From: an alpha proteobacterium BAL199
GTDB taxonomy: Bacteria > Pseudomonadota > Alphaproteobacteria > Thalassobaculales > Thalassobaculaceae
Assembly (NCBI GenBank): GCA_000171835.1
Contig: ABHC01000002.1
Span: 62,001 to 126,000 of the forward strand
Length of the DNA: 64,000 nucleotides
Direction of reading: 5' to 3'
Part shown: positions 47,659 through 56,063 of the stretch, one piece after another
Position numbering within the stretch: position 1 is the first letter of the stretch
Layout of the letters: the number at the start of each line of letters is the position of its first letter
Position numbers and translations under genes: made by a program
The notes under the pieces: model-generated
Databases searched by the model: none
Seen by the model: only the letters and a program-made list of their open reading frames with translations
What the model was told of the DNA's origin: nothing

Positions 47659-48303
47659 TCAGGTTTTCAAAAGCGCTGGCTCAAGCTCACGCGCGAGCCG
47701 GCGTATTTCCATTGAGGCGGTGGCTTTGGGGGCCAACTCCTGCGGCGATGATCCGTGATACGACGCCTCCTGGAACACCGCACGATCACCGATCCGAGCG
47801 TCGACCGGGTTGAGGCCGAGTGCCTCTAGCTGTCGTTCCGTATGCCGCACGACGGTTGCCCGTTTTACCCGATTCAGAACGGTGCGGAAGGCAATCTCCC
47901 GGCGGGTCAAAGCGCTGGCACTTTGAATGACTTTTTTCATTTTGCTGGCTTCGAACAAGCTGGCTTCGTCCGCCATTACCGGTATGAGGACGAGATCGGC
48001 GATCCCGACGGCGTAGATCATTGATTGGTTTCCGAAACCCGCAGTATCGACGATGACGATGTCGGCGCGCTCGCTCAGATCCTGGACGGCTCCGATGATT
48101 GCGTGCTCATCAGAGGTCGCTTGCGCCTCGACATTGTCGTAACTGGAGCCTTTGCGAAACCAGCGCGTGGCGGCCTGGTTCGGATCGGTGTCGAGCATCG
48201 CGACGCGCTTGCCGTCGCTGCGCCAGTACGCCGCAAGCGACGCGGCAATGGTTGTTTTGCCGGTTCCGCCTTTGCTGGTGGCGACGACGAGGACGCTGGC
48301 CAT
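47659..48303 (-). CDS. ParA/MinD-type ATPase, orphan
   Basis: A 214-residue ParA-superfamily ATPase. The deviant Walker A loop is KGGTGKTT (residues 11-18), with the signature Lys, followed by MLDTDPNQAATRW (Walker A-prime) and DIVIVDTAGFGNQSM (Walker B). There is no ParB or parS nearby, so plasmid-type partitioning is unlikely. Such solo ATPases position large complexes or organelles on the nucleoid or membrane. Start ATG 48303 opens the domain cleanly. It is the only minus-strand gene between the plus-strand genes of this locus, facing Mic60 copy 2. Confidence 0.9.
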   Translation of the reverse strand: MASVLVVATSKGGTGKTTIAASLAAYWRSDGKRVAMLDTDPNQAATRWFRKGSSYDNVEAQATSDEHAIIGAVQDLSERADIVIVDTAGFGNQSMIYAVGIADLVLIPVMADEASLFEASKMKKVIQSASALTRREIAFRTVLNRVKRATVVRHTERQLEALGLNPVDARIGDRAVFQEASYHGSSPQELAPKATASMEIRRLARELEPALLKT

Positions 48304-48452
48304 TTTGTGTGTCGCTCCGTTGATCCACCCTCTACTCATAATGGCCGATCGGCCTTTCAACGCAAAGCCCGCGTTGCGTGGCGGCCGGGAATGAGGTTTC
48401 CTACGCCGTCGGGCCGGATTGGCTCCGGGGATCGGAAGCGGAAGAGTTCACA

Positions 48453-49010
48453 ATGAAAGGAGTCCTGGTCGCGGTGATTCTGGTTGCAGCGACGGTTTCG
48501 GGCGGCGCGGTGCCGGTACGGGCGGGCGCTCTGGGTGACGCCGTTGTGTCGGTCGGTGGCTGGCTGAGCGAGCTGGAATCCGCGCTTTCTGCTTGGGTCG
48601 ACAAGGCCGTTGGCCGGATCACCGGATCGCAGGACGATACCCGGTCGGCGGATGCATTCCGTCGCCTGGCGATTGAAGCACCGGAGCAACTTGATGTTCT
48701 GGCCGCCAGGGTGGGCTACGCGCTGGCGAGCTATGCGGTTGCGCCGGCCGATCGGCAGGACCTGACCCTGAACTTTCGCCATGACCGCGACCTTGCGCCG
48801 GACGAGCGCGTGGCGCTGCTACGCGAGTTGAATGACCGGGCGTCGATCGATGCCAGGCCCGAGCTCGCGCTTGTTCGCATTCTCCTCGACGCAGCCGACT
48901 GGCGTGACGCTGGCCCAAGTGAACGGTTTCGTTTGACGGGCGTCGAGGTACAGGTTGACGACTCCGTGTCGTCCCGGCTGATCTTCTCCGAATCGGTGGT
49001 GGTGCGATAA
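48453..49010 (+). CDS. Secreted protein, unknown
   Basis: A 185-residue protein with a signal peptide (MKGVLVAVILVAATVSGGAV, ending near VRAG). The mature part is helical first (SELESALSAWVDKAVGRI) and then mixed, with a C-terminal beta-like segment (RLTGVEVQVDDSV). No family is recognised. It ends in TAATG, so its stop overlaps the next gene's start by one base, indicating coupling to the dioxygenase. Confidence 0.74.
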   Translation: MKGVLVAVILVAATVSGGAVPVRAGALGDAVVSVGGWLSELESALSAWVDKAVGRITGSQDDTRSADAFRRLAIEAPEQLDVLAARVGYALASYAVAPADRQDLTLNFRHDRDLAPDERVALLRELNDRASIDARPELALVRILLDAADWRDAGPSERFRLTGVEVQVDDSVSSRLIFSESVVVR

Positions 49011-49924
49011 TGCTGACGGCTGAACCGCTTTCCAGAGTACTCGGCGCCGAGATCAAGGGACTCGATCTGTCGTCTCCGATCGCGGATGCGGATCGTGAGG
49101 AACTTCTCACGTTGTTCTGGCAGCACAAGGTAATCGTCATACGTGGCCAGGATGTGGCGCCCGATGGGTTCATTCGGTTTGCCGAAGCGTTCGGAACGAT
49201 CGAGCCGTTTTTCATCAGCGCCTACAATCTGCCGACGCACCCGCAGATCTATGTGCTGTCGAACGTGCGGCAAGACGGCAAGCCGATCGGTCGAGACGGT
49301 GCCGGCACGCACTGGCACAGCGACAGCACGTTCACCGAGAAGCCCAGCAGCGCAACCTTGCTGCACGGGGTGACCGTGCCAGACCGCGGTGGTGACACCC
49401 TGTTCGTCAACACTGCGGACGCCTACGACCGGTTGGACGACGAAACGAAGGCTCGCATTCAGGGTCGGCGTGCCATCCACCGCTACCAGCGCAAGGAGTT
49501 CGTGTACTCCGGTGACCGTACGATCGACGATGCCGAACGCACGGAAATCGAACGCGTGAAGGCGTTGCGCATGGCGGAAGCCGCCGCGGACGCGGCGTCA
49601 CCGACCGCGCAACGCAGCAATCAGGAGCCCGATCGCCTGCACCCGATCGTGCGAACCCATCCGGTTACCGGTTCGAAGGGCCTCTACCTGAACGACGAGA
49701 TGACAGTTGGTATTGAGGGAATCCCGGACGAGGAGGCGGTGCCGTTGCTGCGTCGTCTCTGCGAAGTTGCCACCGCGCCGGATACGGTGCTGCGCTATAA
49801 GTGGCGGCAAGGCGATGTGGTGGTCTGGGACAATGCCGCGGTAATCCATAGCGCCACGTTTACTCCGCCGGATCTCCCGCGGGTCATGCACCGGTTGACG
49901 ATTGCGGGCACCGTCCCATTTTGA
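49010..49924 (+). CDS. TauD/TfdA family 2-oxoglutarate-dependent dioxygenase
   Basis: A 304-residue iron(II)/2-oxoglutarate oxygenase. The facial triad begins HWHSDSTF (His103, Asp105); the distal His is in AVIHSATFTPP, and the 2-oxoglutarate-binding Arg is in MHRLTI. The family includes taurine and 2,4-D dioxygenases and carnitine-pathway enzymes. Substrate is not clear. Its coupling to a secreted protein and position inside the Mic60 locus are unusual for a catabolic oxygenase. Confidence 0.92.
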   Translation: MLTAEPLSRVLGAEIKGLDLSSPIADADREELLTLFWQHKVIVIRGQDVAPDGFIRFAEAFGTIEPFFISAYNLPTHPQIYVLSNVRQDGKPIGRDGAGTHWHSDSTFTEKPSSATLLHGVTVPDRGGDTLFVNTADAYDRLDDETKARIQGRRAIHRYQRKEFVYSGDRTIDDAERTEIERVKALRMAEAAADAASPTAQRSNQEPDRLHPIVRTHPVTGSKGLYLNDEMTVGIEGIPDEEAVPLLRRLCEVATAPDTVLRYKWRQGDVVVWDNAAVIHSATFTPPDLPRVMHRLTIAGTVPF

Positions 49925-49935
49925 GGAGGTTGGCG

Positions 49936-51153
49936 ATGCTGGCTCCAGTATCGTGTTCGAGACTTCCGCAACTGTTTATGGCTTTGGGCTTGGTGGTTAT
50001 GTGCGTTGCCGGGGGAACCGTCCCAACGGCGGCGCAAGCCCGACCGGTGCTCGACTGGCTGCAATACGATTCAACTGCGCTGAACGAGTATGCCGTCAAC
50101 CAAGACACCGGCGACAGCGCACGCCATAGCATTGACCCGGCATGGGCACCGGAAGCCCAACAACGCTCGGCCAAGCTGGTGATGCTGTTGATCCCGAAGC
50201 GTTCGGAGATCGCGTACTCAACGTCCGTAAACACCATCCTGCAGGTGTTTCGCCAGCACGGCGTGCCGACGCGCTTCTCGGTCTGGTTCTACGACGAGGA
50301 CGACGCCGTCGCGCGTGAGGCGTTGGACTGGGCGTACGCCCAACCGGTTGACCTGATCATGTCGGTCGGATCGGTCGCTACCGCCTACCTGCACAAGCAT
50401 CATCGTGGGCATCGGATACCGGCGGTGACCAGCGCTTCCAAAGACCCGGTTGCGTCCGGACAGGTCGCGAACGCCCAGACCGGAAGCGGTACCAACATCG
50501 CCTACACGTCAATCAATGTGGCGACCGATACACTGGTCGCTTACTTGCGTCGGTTGGTTCCGGGCCTGACGACGATCGGTGTCATGTACTCGAGGGACAA
50601 TACCAGCGCGTTGCGCACCCAGGTCCAACCGCTCCACGATGCAGCGAATGTTCTGGGCCTGACGGTCATCGATATTTCGGTAGAGGATGAGGCTGCGGCG
50701 GCGGCGGAGTTGGACTCTGCAATGCCGTCCGGGTTGGACGCCATGCGTCGCAGCGACGCCGATCTGCAACGCAGCGTCTTGCTGGTCACCGGTTCGACGC
50801 CGGTATACGAGCGAATCGACCAGGTGAATCGTCACGCAGGCCGGGTGCCGGTTGTCTCGATGCTGCCGGATGTCGTGCGACCCGGATTGGATTCAGCGTT
50901 GCTGTCGATCGGTGTCAACCTGTCCAGCGCGGTGGCCTTGGCTGCGGTCTACGCCAAAGATGTGCTGCTGGGCGAAGCGAACCCGGCAACCCTACCGGTC
51001 GGCATGGTCGCACCGCCGGACCTTGCGATCAATTTCCAGGTCGCCGAGCGGATTGGAATCGCCATTCCGTTCTCGTTCTTCGAGTCCGCTACCTTCGTCT
51101 ACGATCCCACCGGACGGGCCGTTATCGAATTTGGGCAACGGGTTGGCGGGTAG
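49936..51153 (+). CDS. Periplasmic ABC-type substrate-binding protein (ABC_sub_bind family)
   Basis: A 405-residue protein with a signal peptide (from MLAPVSCSRL to about TAAQA). It has a two-lobed binding fold, with IGVMYSRDNTSAL at the domain junction and SIGVNLSSAVALAA near the end. The family is the one often linked to tryptophan-like or unknown ligands. No ABC permease or ATPase lies beside it. I set the start at ATG 49936, since GAGGAGG precedes it; an earlier TTG reading would swallow that sequence. Genes of this type without a transporter often act as sensors for a partner. Confidence 0.84.
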   Translation: MLAPVSCSRLPQLFMALGLVVMCVAGGTVPTAAQARPVLDWLQYDSTALNEYAVNQDTGDSARHSIDPAWAPEAQQRSAKLVMLLIPKRSEIAYSTSVNTILQVFRQHGVPTRFSVWFYDEDDAVAREALDWAYAQPVDLIMSVGSVATAYLHKHHRGHRIPAVTSASKDPVASGQVANAQTGSGTNIAYTSINVATDTLVAYLRRLVPGLTTIGVMYSRDNTSALRTQVQPLHDAANVLGLTVIDISVEDEAAAAAELDSAMPSGLDAMRRSDADLQRSVLLVTGSTPVYERIDQVNRHAGRVPVVSMLPDVVRPGLDSALLSIGVNLSSAVALAAVYAKDVLLGEANPATLPVGMVAPPDLAINFQVAERIGIAIPFSFFESATFVYDPTGRAVIEFGQRVGG

Positions 51154-51277
51154 ATCGCAGGATTTGCGTTTCATCCGCTTAAATTCAGCGACCCGATGGG
51201 GTAGTCTCACGCGTTGATGGGTCATGGTCACCGGACCGCTGCAGGCGGGCGACCGGGTGGGACGGGGGAGAGCGAAT

Positions 51278-52378
51278 ATGTTTGACGGGTTTCTGTCGCT
51301 GCCGGTGTTGGCTGTGGGGGCGTTCTTCGCGGTCTCATACTTTGTGAATCCTGCGACGATTATCATCGAGGACATCTCCGTTCCCCACCATCTTTCGGAC
51401 TTGGGAGTGACCCACGAGGTCGCCGCCGGGATGCTCACCGAGAAGATGGCGGAGATCGCCGACGCGGCCGGGAGCAGCCGCGGCACGTTGACCACAGAGT
51501 TGACGGCTCAAGGCCGCTCGGTCGAGGCATTGAGCGACTGGTTCGGTCTGGCCAGCCCGATACGTTCGACGCAGGTCGCCTTGGGGTTTCTGCCGTACAC
51601 CTTCGAGGGAGAGATTATCGAGAAGGGTGACGACCTGTTGCTGGCAATCAAAGGCAAGTCGCCGAAGTATTGGCATTTCTCGATCGAGGAGCACGGCCCC
51701 GCGGATGACGTCGAGGGTCTGATCAAGAAGGTCGCGTTGCGCCTGATGCAGGAGATCGATCCGTATCTGGTCGCGGTCTACCATTTCCGCGAGGAGTCGG
51801 CGAAGCGTGACTTTACGCTCACCAAGCAGGCGATCGACTTCGCACTCGTCCATGCGGACCGCCGGCAACTGCCATGGACCTACGCCTTGCTCGGTGATGC
51901 GCTTCGCCGTGAAGGGAGTTACGAACAGGCGATCATCAAGTTCCGCCAGGCAATGATCCTGGATCCGAAGTTTCCGCGGCCGATGATGCGCTGGGGTAAC
52001 GCGCTGGCCGATCAGGGTCGGTATGACGAGGCGATCGGGCGCTACAAGAAGACCCTGGAGATCGAACCGATGTATCCCGAGGCTTTGGTTGCCTGGGGCG
52101 AAGCGTTGACGGCGCTCGGCCAGCATGACGAAGCTCGCCGCAAGTACGAGCAGGCGGTGGCGATGGATCCGCATTTCCCGCGAATTCTGTTCGCCTACGG
52201 CAAGTACCTGGCCGCGAACGGCGACAAGGCAGGAGGTGCCGAGTACCTCCGCCAAGCTCTGCATCTCGAGGGTGGCCACAACCAAGCCTACGTGGAGACA
52301 CTTCGCAAGGTGCAACGCGAGGTCGATCCGGCTCTAGAGGAAGCAGTTCCGTTGGCCAAGGGCATGCGTTCCCGGTGA
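51278..52378 (+). CDS. Membrane-anchored TPR protein
   Basis: A 366-residue protein with an N-terminal hydrophobic helix (LPVLAVGAFFAVSYF) and probably a large periplasmic part. Several tetratricopeptide repeats lie in the C-terminal half, clearest in YEQAIIKFRQAMILDP, YDEAIGRYKKTLEIEP and HDEARRKYEQAVAMDP. GGGGGAG precedes the ATG at 51278. Between the helix and repeats is an unknown domain of about 150 residues. It follows the binding-protein gene by 124 bases and precedes the sensor-MFS gene. Confidence 0.85.
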   Translation: MFDGFLSLPVLAVGAFFAVSYFVNPATIIIEDISVPHHLSDLGVTHEVAAGMLTEKMAEIADAAGSSRGTLTTELTAQGRSVEALSDWFGLASPIRSTQVALGFLPYTFEGEIIEKGDDLLLAIKGKSPKYWHFSIEEHGPADDVEGLIKKVALRLMQEIDPYLVAVYHFREESAKRDFTLTKQAIDFALVHADRRQLPWTYALLGDALRREGSYEQAIIKFRQAMILDPKFPRPMMRWGNALADQGRYDEAIGRYKKTLEIEPMYPEALVAWGEALTALGQHDEARRKYEQAVAMDPHFPRILFAYGKYLAANGDKAGGAEYLRQALHLEGGHNQAYVETLRKVQREVDPALEEAVPLAKGMRSR

Positions 52379-52393
52379 TGACGGGCGGATGTA

Positions 52394-52413
52394 CCTGGAG
52401 CGAACGCTCCAGG
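52394..52413 (+). other. Short perfect palindrome before the sensor-MFS gene
   Basis: CCTGGAGCG and CGCTCCAGG are nine-base perfect arms with two bases between. They sit 16 bases after the TPR stop and 62 before the sensor-MFS start. No T-run follows. It could be an operator, a processing hairpin or a weak terminator. Confidence 0.45.
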
Positions 52414-52475
52414 GATGATCCGGAGTTGCGTCCACCGGAGTGGGTGCCGGTACATTCGGGCGAAGCGGAAGTGAC

Positions 52476-54887
52476 ATGAAGGCGATTGCACGCGTGTTGC
52501 CGAGTGCTGCCCTGGCGGCCCTCAGCTTGTTGCTGTTCGCCTATGTCGGCTACGGCGAAGCCACCCGGGTCTACGTGCAGATCCGCCTCGAACGCCTGGA
52601 GCAGCTGGGCGCGACGCTACAAACCGTTGTCGACCAGTTTGCCAAGTCGGGGCTGTCGCTCGACCAGTTCGGCGGATTCGATCGGCGCGGCACCCAGCTT
52701 CGTGAGGTCGACCCGGCGATTCTGGCGACGGCCATTGTCGACGTGAACGGCAAGCCGATAGCCTGCGAAGCGGAGGCCACGGCCAAAGACCGGCTTTGCC
52801 ATCAAGAGGCGCTCAGCGAGCAGATCCATGATGGCACCGCAAGCTCACCGTTCGGGCGGTTTGCGACCGATGTTCGGTTAGAACTGCCGGTACGCGACAA
52901 GTTTGGCACGGTCGGTGCTGTGGTCGTCCACGTGGATCGAGACCGCATCGAGGCGGTTGTCGACGCTGCGTTTAGACCGGTCGTGATGCTATCGGCAGGT
53001 CTGTTCGTCCTGTTTACGCTGATACAATTGGTTCTGGCTTGGCGAAGCGAGGACACGCGCCAGCGCTGGTTGACCCGTCTCTTCATGGGAGTGGTCGCGA
53101 TCAATCTGGTGGTGCTGGTCGCCGTCATGTTCGATCTGTACCGCAAGGGCACCGAGGGTCAGGCCGAAGCGTTGGCCCGGTCGATGGCGATGCGGTTGTC
53201 CGCCGCCACCGAACTTGGGATTCCGCTGTCGGCGTTCTCGGGCATCGCCGAGGCGCTGGAGGAGTATCGCCGCATCAATCCGAACATCGCGGCAATCTCC
53301 CTGGTGCGGGAGGGTCAGGTTCTCTACAGCGTGGACAATGCACCTGGGGCCGGCGCGCTGTCGGCGATCGACCTGCGGCGACTGACCTTCGAACTGCCGA
53401 TCCACAACGGTTCCGGCCAGGATCTCGTGCTGTCGGTCGAACTGCCGCTGTCGGTGGTCCTTGCTGCCCTTGGGGCTGGCGCACGAAATTTCATCGCCCT
53501 GTTCTTTGGATGCGCGGTTTTTGCGCTGGTGTTCCTGCGGGCGGTCCGAGAGGGGCCAGGCGCTGGTTCCATCAGCCCGGTGGGAAGCGACATGACGGAC
53601 AGTCGTCTGGCCTTGCTCCGGCCGGCGTATTTCCTCGGCATTTTTGCCGATGCCCTGTCGCTGTCGTTGCTGCCAGAGATCGCGCACGAAACAGTGGTTG
53701 CCGAGGGATTGCCGGCAGGATGGGTGTCGCTACCGTTCACGTTGTTCTTCGTCGGACTGACGGCGGCGCTTCTGCCTGCGTCCTACGTAACCGGGCGAAT
53801 GGAGCTTCGCAGACTGTTCATGATCGGGGCCGTAGCGGTCGGCGGCGGACTGTTCCTGGTATCGCTGGTGCCGGAGTTCTGGGCCTTGTGTGTCGGACGA
53901 GCACTCGGCGGTGCCGGGCAGGGCACGCTCCTGGTAGCCGTTCAGGCCTACGCGTTCGAAGTGGTGGGTCCAACCCAGCGTACGCGAGCCGCCGCGGTCC
54001 AAGTTCTCGGTTACAACGGCGGGCTGATCGTCGGGACCGGTCTTGGTGGGTTGCTGGCGGTGTTCAATCCGGACCGCGACGTGCTGTTCGCCGGAGGAAT
54101 CGTTGCGGTGGCCGCCGCGGTTTATATCCGGTTTGTCCTGCCCCCACTGCTCCGCCGCGACGAGGATTCGATCGGGCTGTTGAGCGGCGTTGGGCGATTG
54201 GCGCGAGCCCCCGACTTCATGGCTGTTCTCGGTTTCGTTGGGATCACGTCGAAATTTGCGCTGGCCGGAATTGCCATGTTTGCCGTGCCGTTGGTTCTGC
54301 ACGGCAGCGGGTACGACGACGACGAGGTCGGGCAGGGTATGATGGTGTTCGCCGTGGTCACCTATCTGGTGACCGGTGGAGCCCCGAGGCTGGTGGCGCG
54401 CCTACGATCGATCGACGGTGTGTTGACGATCGGAATGCTGATGCTTGGGCTGGGAACGGTTCTGCTGGGGCTTCTGGTGGTACCCGGGATCAATGCGACT
54501 GCGCCGACCTCCATCCCGGCCTGGGCGTCGGATGCCGCCGCTGCTGTTCAGTCGGCCGTCGCATCGAGCTCCATTCCGGCGGCCGCTGGGATAGCGATTG
54601 CGTTGTCGATTGCGGCGCTGGGTGTGGGGCAGGGGCTTATCGCGGCACCGGTGATTGCGCGTGTGGCTGACAGTCATGCAGCGCACAGCGTAGGGCGCGA
54701 TCGGACCCTGGCGATCTATCGGCTGGCCGAGCGGTTTGGCCATATCCTGGGACCGACCCTGGTCGGACCGTTGTTGCTGGCGGCCCACGGCAATGCGTCG
54801 GCGTTGATCGTTTTCGGAGCGGTGTTCGCTGGTTTAGGCATTTTGTACGCGGGCAGCACGATGGTCATGCGCGCTCCGCCGCACTGA
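52476..54887 (+). CDS. MFS transporter with duplicated periplasmic sensor module
   Basis: An 803-residue protein. Residues 7-27, 168-190, 200-222 and about 331-358 are membrane helices enclosing two periplasmic domains of 110-140 residues. The two domains appear to be a tandem duplication: SGLSLDQFGGFDRRG and LGIPLSAFSGIAEAL begin equivalent blocks, followed by ILATAIVDVNGKPIA and NIAAISLVREGQVLY. From about 378 a 12-helix major facilitator domain follows (for example VGRALGGAGQGTLLVAVQAY). Periplasmic sensors of this PDC/CHASE-like kind normally sit on kinases or chemoreceptors, not transporters. A preceding palindrome and the TPR gene suggest one unit with the binding protein. Confidence 0.85.
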   Translation: MKAIARVLPSAALAALSLLLFAYVGYGEATRVYVQIRLERLEQLGATLQTVVDQFAKSGLSLDQFGGFDRRGTQLREVDPAILATAIVDVNGKPIACEAEATAKDRLCHQEALSEQIHDGTASSPFGRFATDVRLELPVRDKFGTVGAVVVHVDRDRIEAVVDAAFRPVVMLSAGLFVLFTLIQLVLAWRSEDTRQRWLTRLFMGVVAINLVVLVAVMFDLYRKGTEGQAEALARSMAMRLSAATELGIPLSAFSGIAEALEEYRRINPNIAAISLVREGQVLYSVDNAPGAGALSAIDLRRLTFELPIHNGSGQDLVLSVELPLSVVLAALGAGARNFIALFFGCAVFALVFLRAVREGPGAGSISPVGSDMTDSRLALLRPAYFLGIFADALSLSLLPEIAHETVVAEGLPAGWVSLPFTLFFVGLTAALLPASYVTGRMELRRLFMIGAVAVGGGLFLVSLVPEFWALCVGRALGGAGQGTLLVAVQAYAFEVVGPTQRTRAAAVQVLGYNGGLIVGTGLGGLLAVFNPDRDVLFAGGIVAVAAAVYIRFVLPPLLRRDEDSIGLLSGVGRLARAPDFMAVLGFVGITSKFALAGIAMFAVPLVLHGSGYDDDEVGQGMMVFAVVTYLVTGGAPRLVARLRSIDGVLTIGMLMLGLGTVLLGLLVVPGINATAPTSIPAWASDAAAAVQSAVASSSIPAAAGIAIALSIAALGVGQGLIAAPVIARVADSHAAHSVGRDRTLAIYRLAERFGHILGPTLVGPLLLAAHGNASALIVFGAVFAGLGILYAGSTMVMRAPPH

Positions 54888-54893
54888 CACCCG

Positions 54894-56051
54894 TCAGTGC
54901 GGGCGCGCCGTTGCCAGAGCCGCGACATCGGTCAGGATGCGGTCAACATCGTCGAGCGACAGCGTGTGTTCGTCGGCGGCGCTCTTGACGCGTGACGTGG
55001 CTTCCTTCAGGTCGGCAAGCGCGAGCCGCAGGCCCAACGCGTCGGCGCGGACCCGCACCGCGTTCCATCCGGTGAGGCGGTGACTAATGGCGATCTCGCG
55101 GGTCAGGCCGAAGTCGGACGGGTCCATCGCCTCGTACGAGCGTGGGTCGTTGTGGACGGCCTTGGTATGCATCCCGGCCTTGTGGCTGAAAGCAGATTCG
55201 CCGACCAATACCTGATTGAACGGAACGGCGACGCCAGCCAGTTCTGCCACTCGTCGACATAGGGCGGGGAGTTCGCTCAGTTGAAACTGGGCCATTGTGC
55301 GGCCACGATCGGCCGCATACATCACGGCGATCAGCCCCTCCAGCGGGGTGATTCCGTTGCGCTCACCCAACCCGAGTACTGTCGTATTGATATGCGTTGC
55401 ACCGTTCATCGCAGCCGCATGAGCGTTCGCGATGGCGCAGCCTATGTCGTTGTGCCCGTGAAACTCGATCGGCGTGGTTGTCAGGCGGCGGAGCAGATTC
55501 ACAACCTCGGCCACCCGGTCAGGCGTGGCTGCACCGGTCGTGTCAGCCAGCCCAAAGCGGTCGAACAACCGTAGTTCGGACAGCGGCAGGTAGACGTTCA
55601 TCAGATCGTTCAGCGGGCACCGGAAGGCGTCCTCGCTGGAGAACCGCAATTCGATGTTCGGCGCACGGTTCCGTACGAACTCACCGACTTCGGCCGCGAT
55701 CCTGACAACCTCAGCGATTGCCTTGCCGTGGCTGGCCGCTCGGAGGATCGGTGACGTCGCCATGACCATGTGCAAAGCACCGACCCCGGTGTCAATCGCG
55801 ATCGCTGCATCATCCTTGTGGCAACGGATGTGGGCCGCCACCATCGCCGGTAACCCCGCATTCGCGATTGTCGCCGCGTCGGTCCGGGAACGCCGGCTGG
55901 CCGCAGGTGAGGTGACTTCCAGGTAGTTGACGCCAAAAGAGGTCAGTGCCCGGGCTATTTCCAGTTTCGCATCGCGGGAAAAGTCGGCGTGAACGAACTG
56001 CTCGCCCTCCCGCAGAGTGGAGTCAACGATGACAACGTCCGAGAGCGGCAC
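54894..56051 (-). CDS. Homocitrate synthase-like enzyme (LeuA/HCS superfamily)
   Basis: A 385-residue DRE-TIM metallolyase. The N-terminal IVDSTLREGEQFVHADF is the form seen in LYS20-type homocitrate synthases. Metal ligands are in HGHNDIGCAIANAH. The late LGERNGITPLEGL is also family-typical. Reaction would be condensation of acetyl-CoA with 2-oxoglutarate or a related keto acid. It lacks the LeuA regulatory domain. No lysine, nif or leucine gene is near; the neighbour is the metal efflux operon, 12 bases away from its last gene, so its role is open. Confidence 0.85.
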   Translation of the reverse strand: MPLSDVVIVDSTLREGEQFVHADFSRDAKLEIARALTSFGVNYLEVTSPAASRRSRTDAATIANAGLPAMVAAHIRCHKDDAAIAIDTGVGALHMVMATSPILRAASHGKAIAEVVRIAAEVGEFVRNRAPNIELRFSSEDAFRCPLNDLMNVYLPLSELRLFDRFGLADTTGAATPDRVAEVVNLLRRLTTTPIEFHGHNDIGCAIANAHAAAMNGATHINTTVLGLGERNGITPLEGLIAVMYAADRGRTMAQFQLSELPALCRRVAELAGVAVPFNQVLVGESAFSHKAGMHTKAVHNDPRSYEAMDPSDFGLTREIAISHRLTGWNAVRVRADALGLRLALADLKEATSRVKSAADEHTLSLDDVDRILTDVAALATARPH

Positions 56052-56063
56052 TGTGACACCCCT

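Noticed and set aside
47659-48303. Plasmid partition locus
   Set aside because: No ParB-like gene, parS-like repeats or replication gene nearby; neighbouring genes are chromosomal in character.
53039-54670. A 543-residue frame overlapping the sensor-MFS gene in another frame
   Set aside because: The alternate frame is Arg/Gly/Cys-rich and has no membrane helices, while the chosen frame shows 12 MFS helices.
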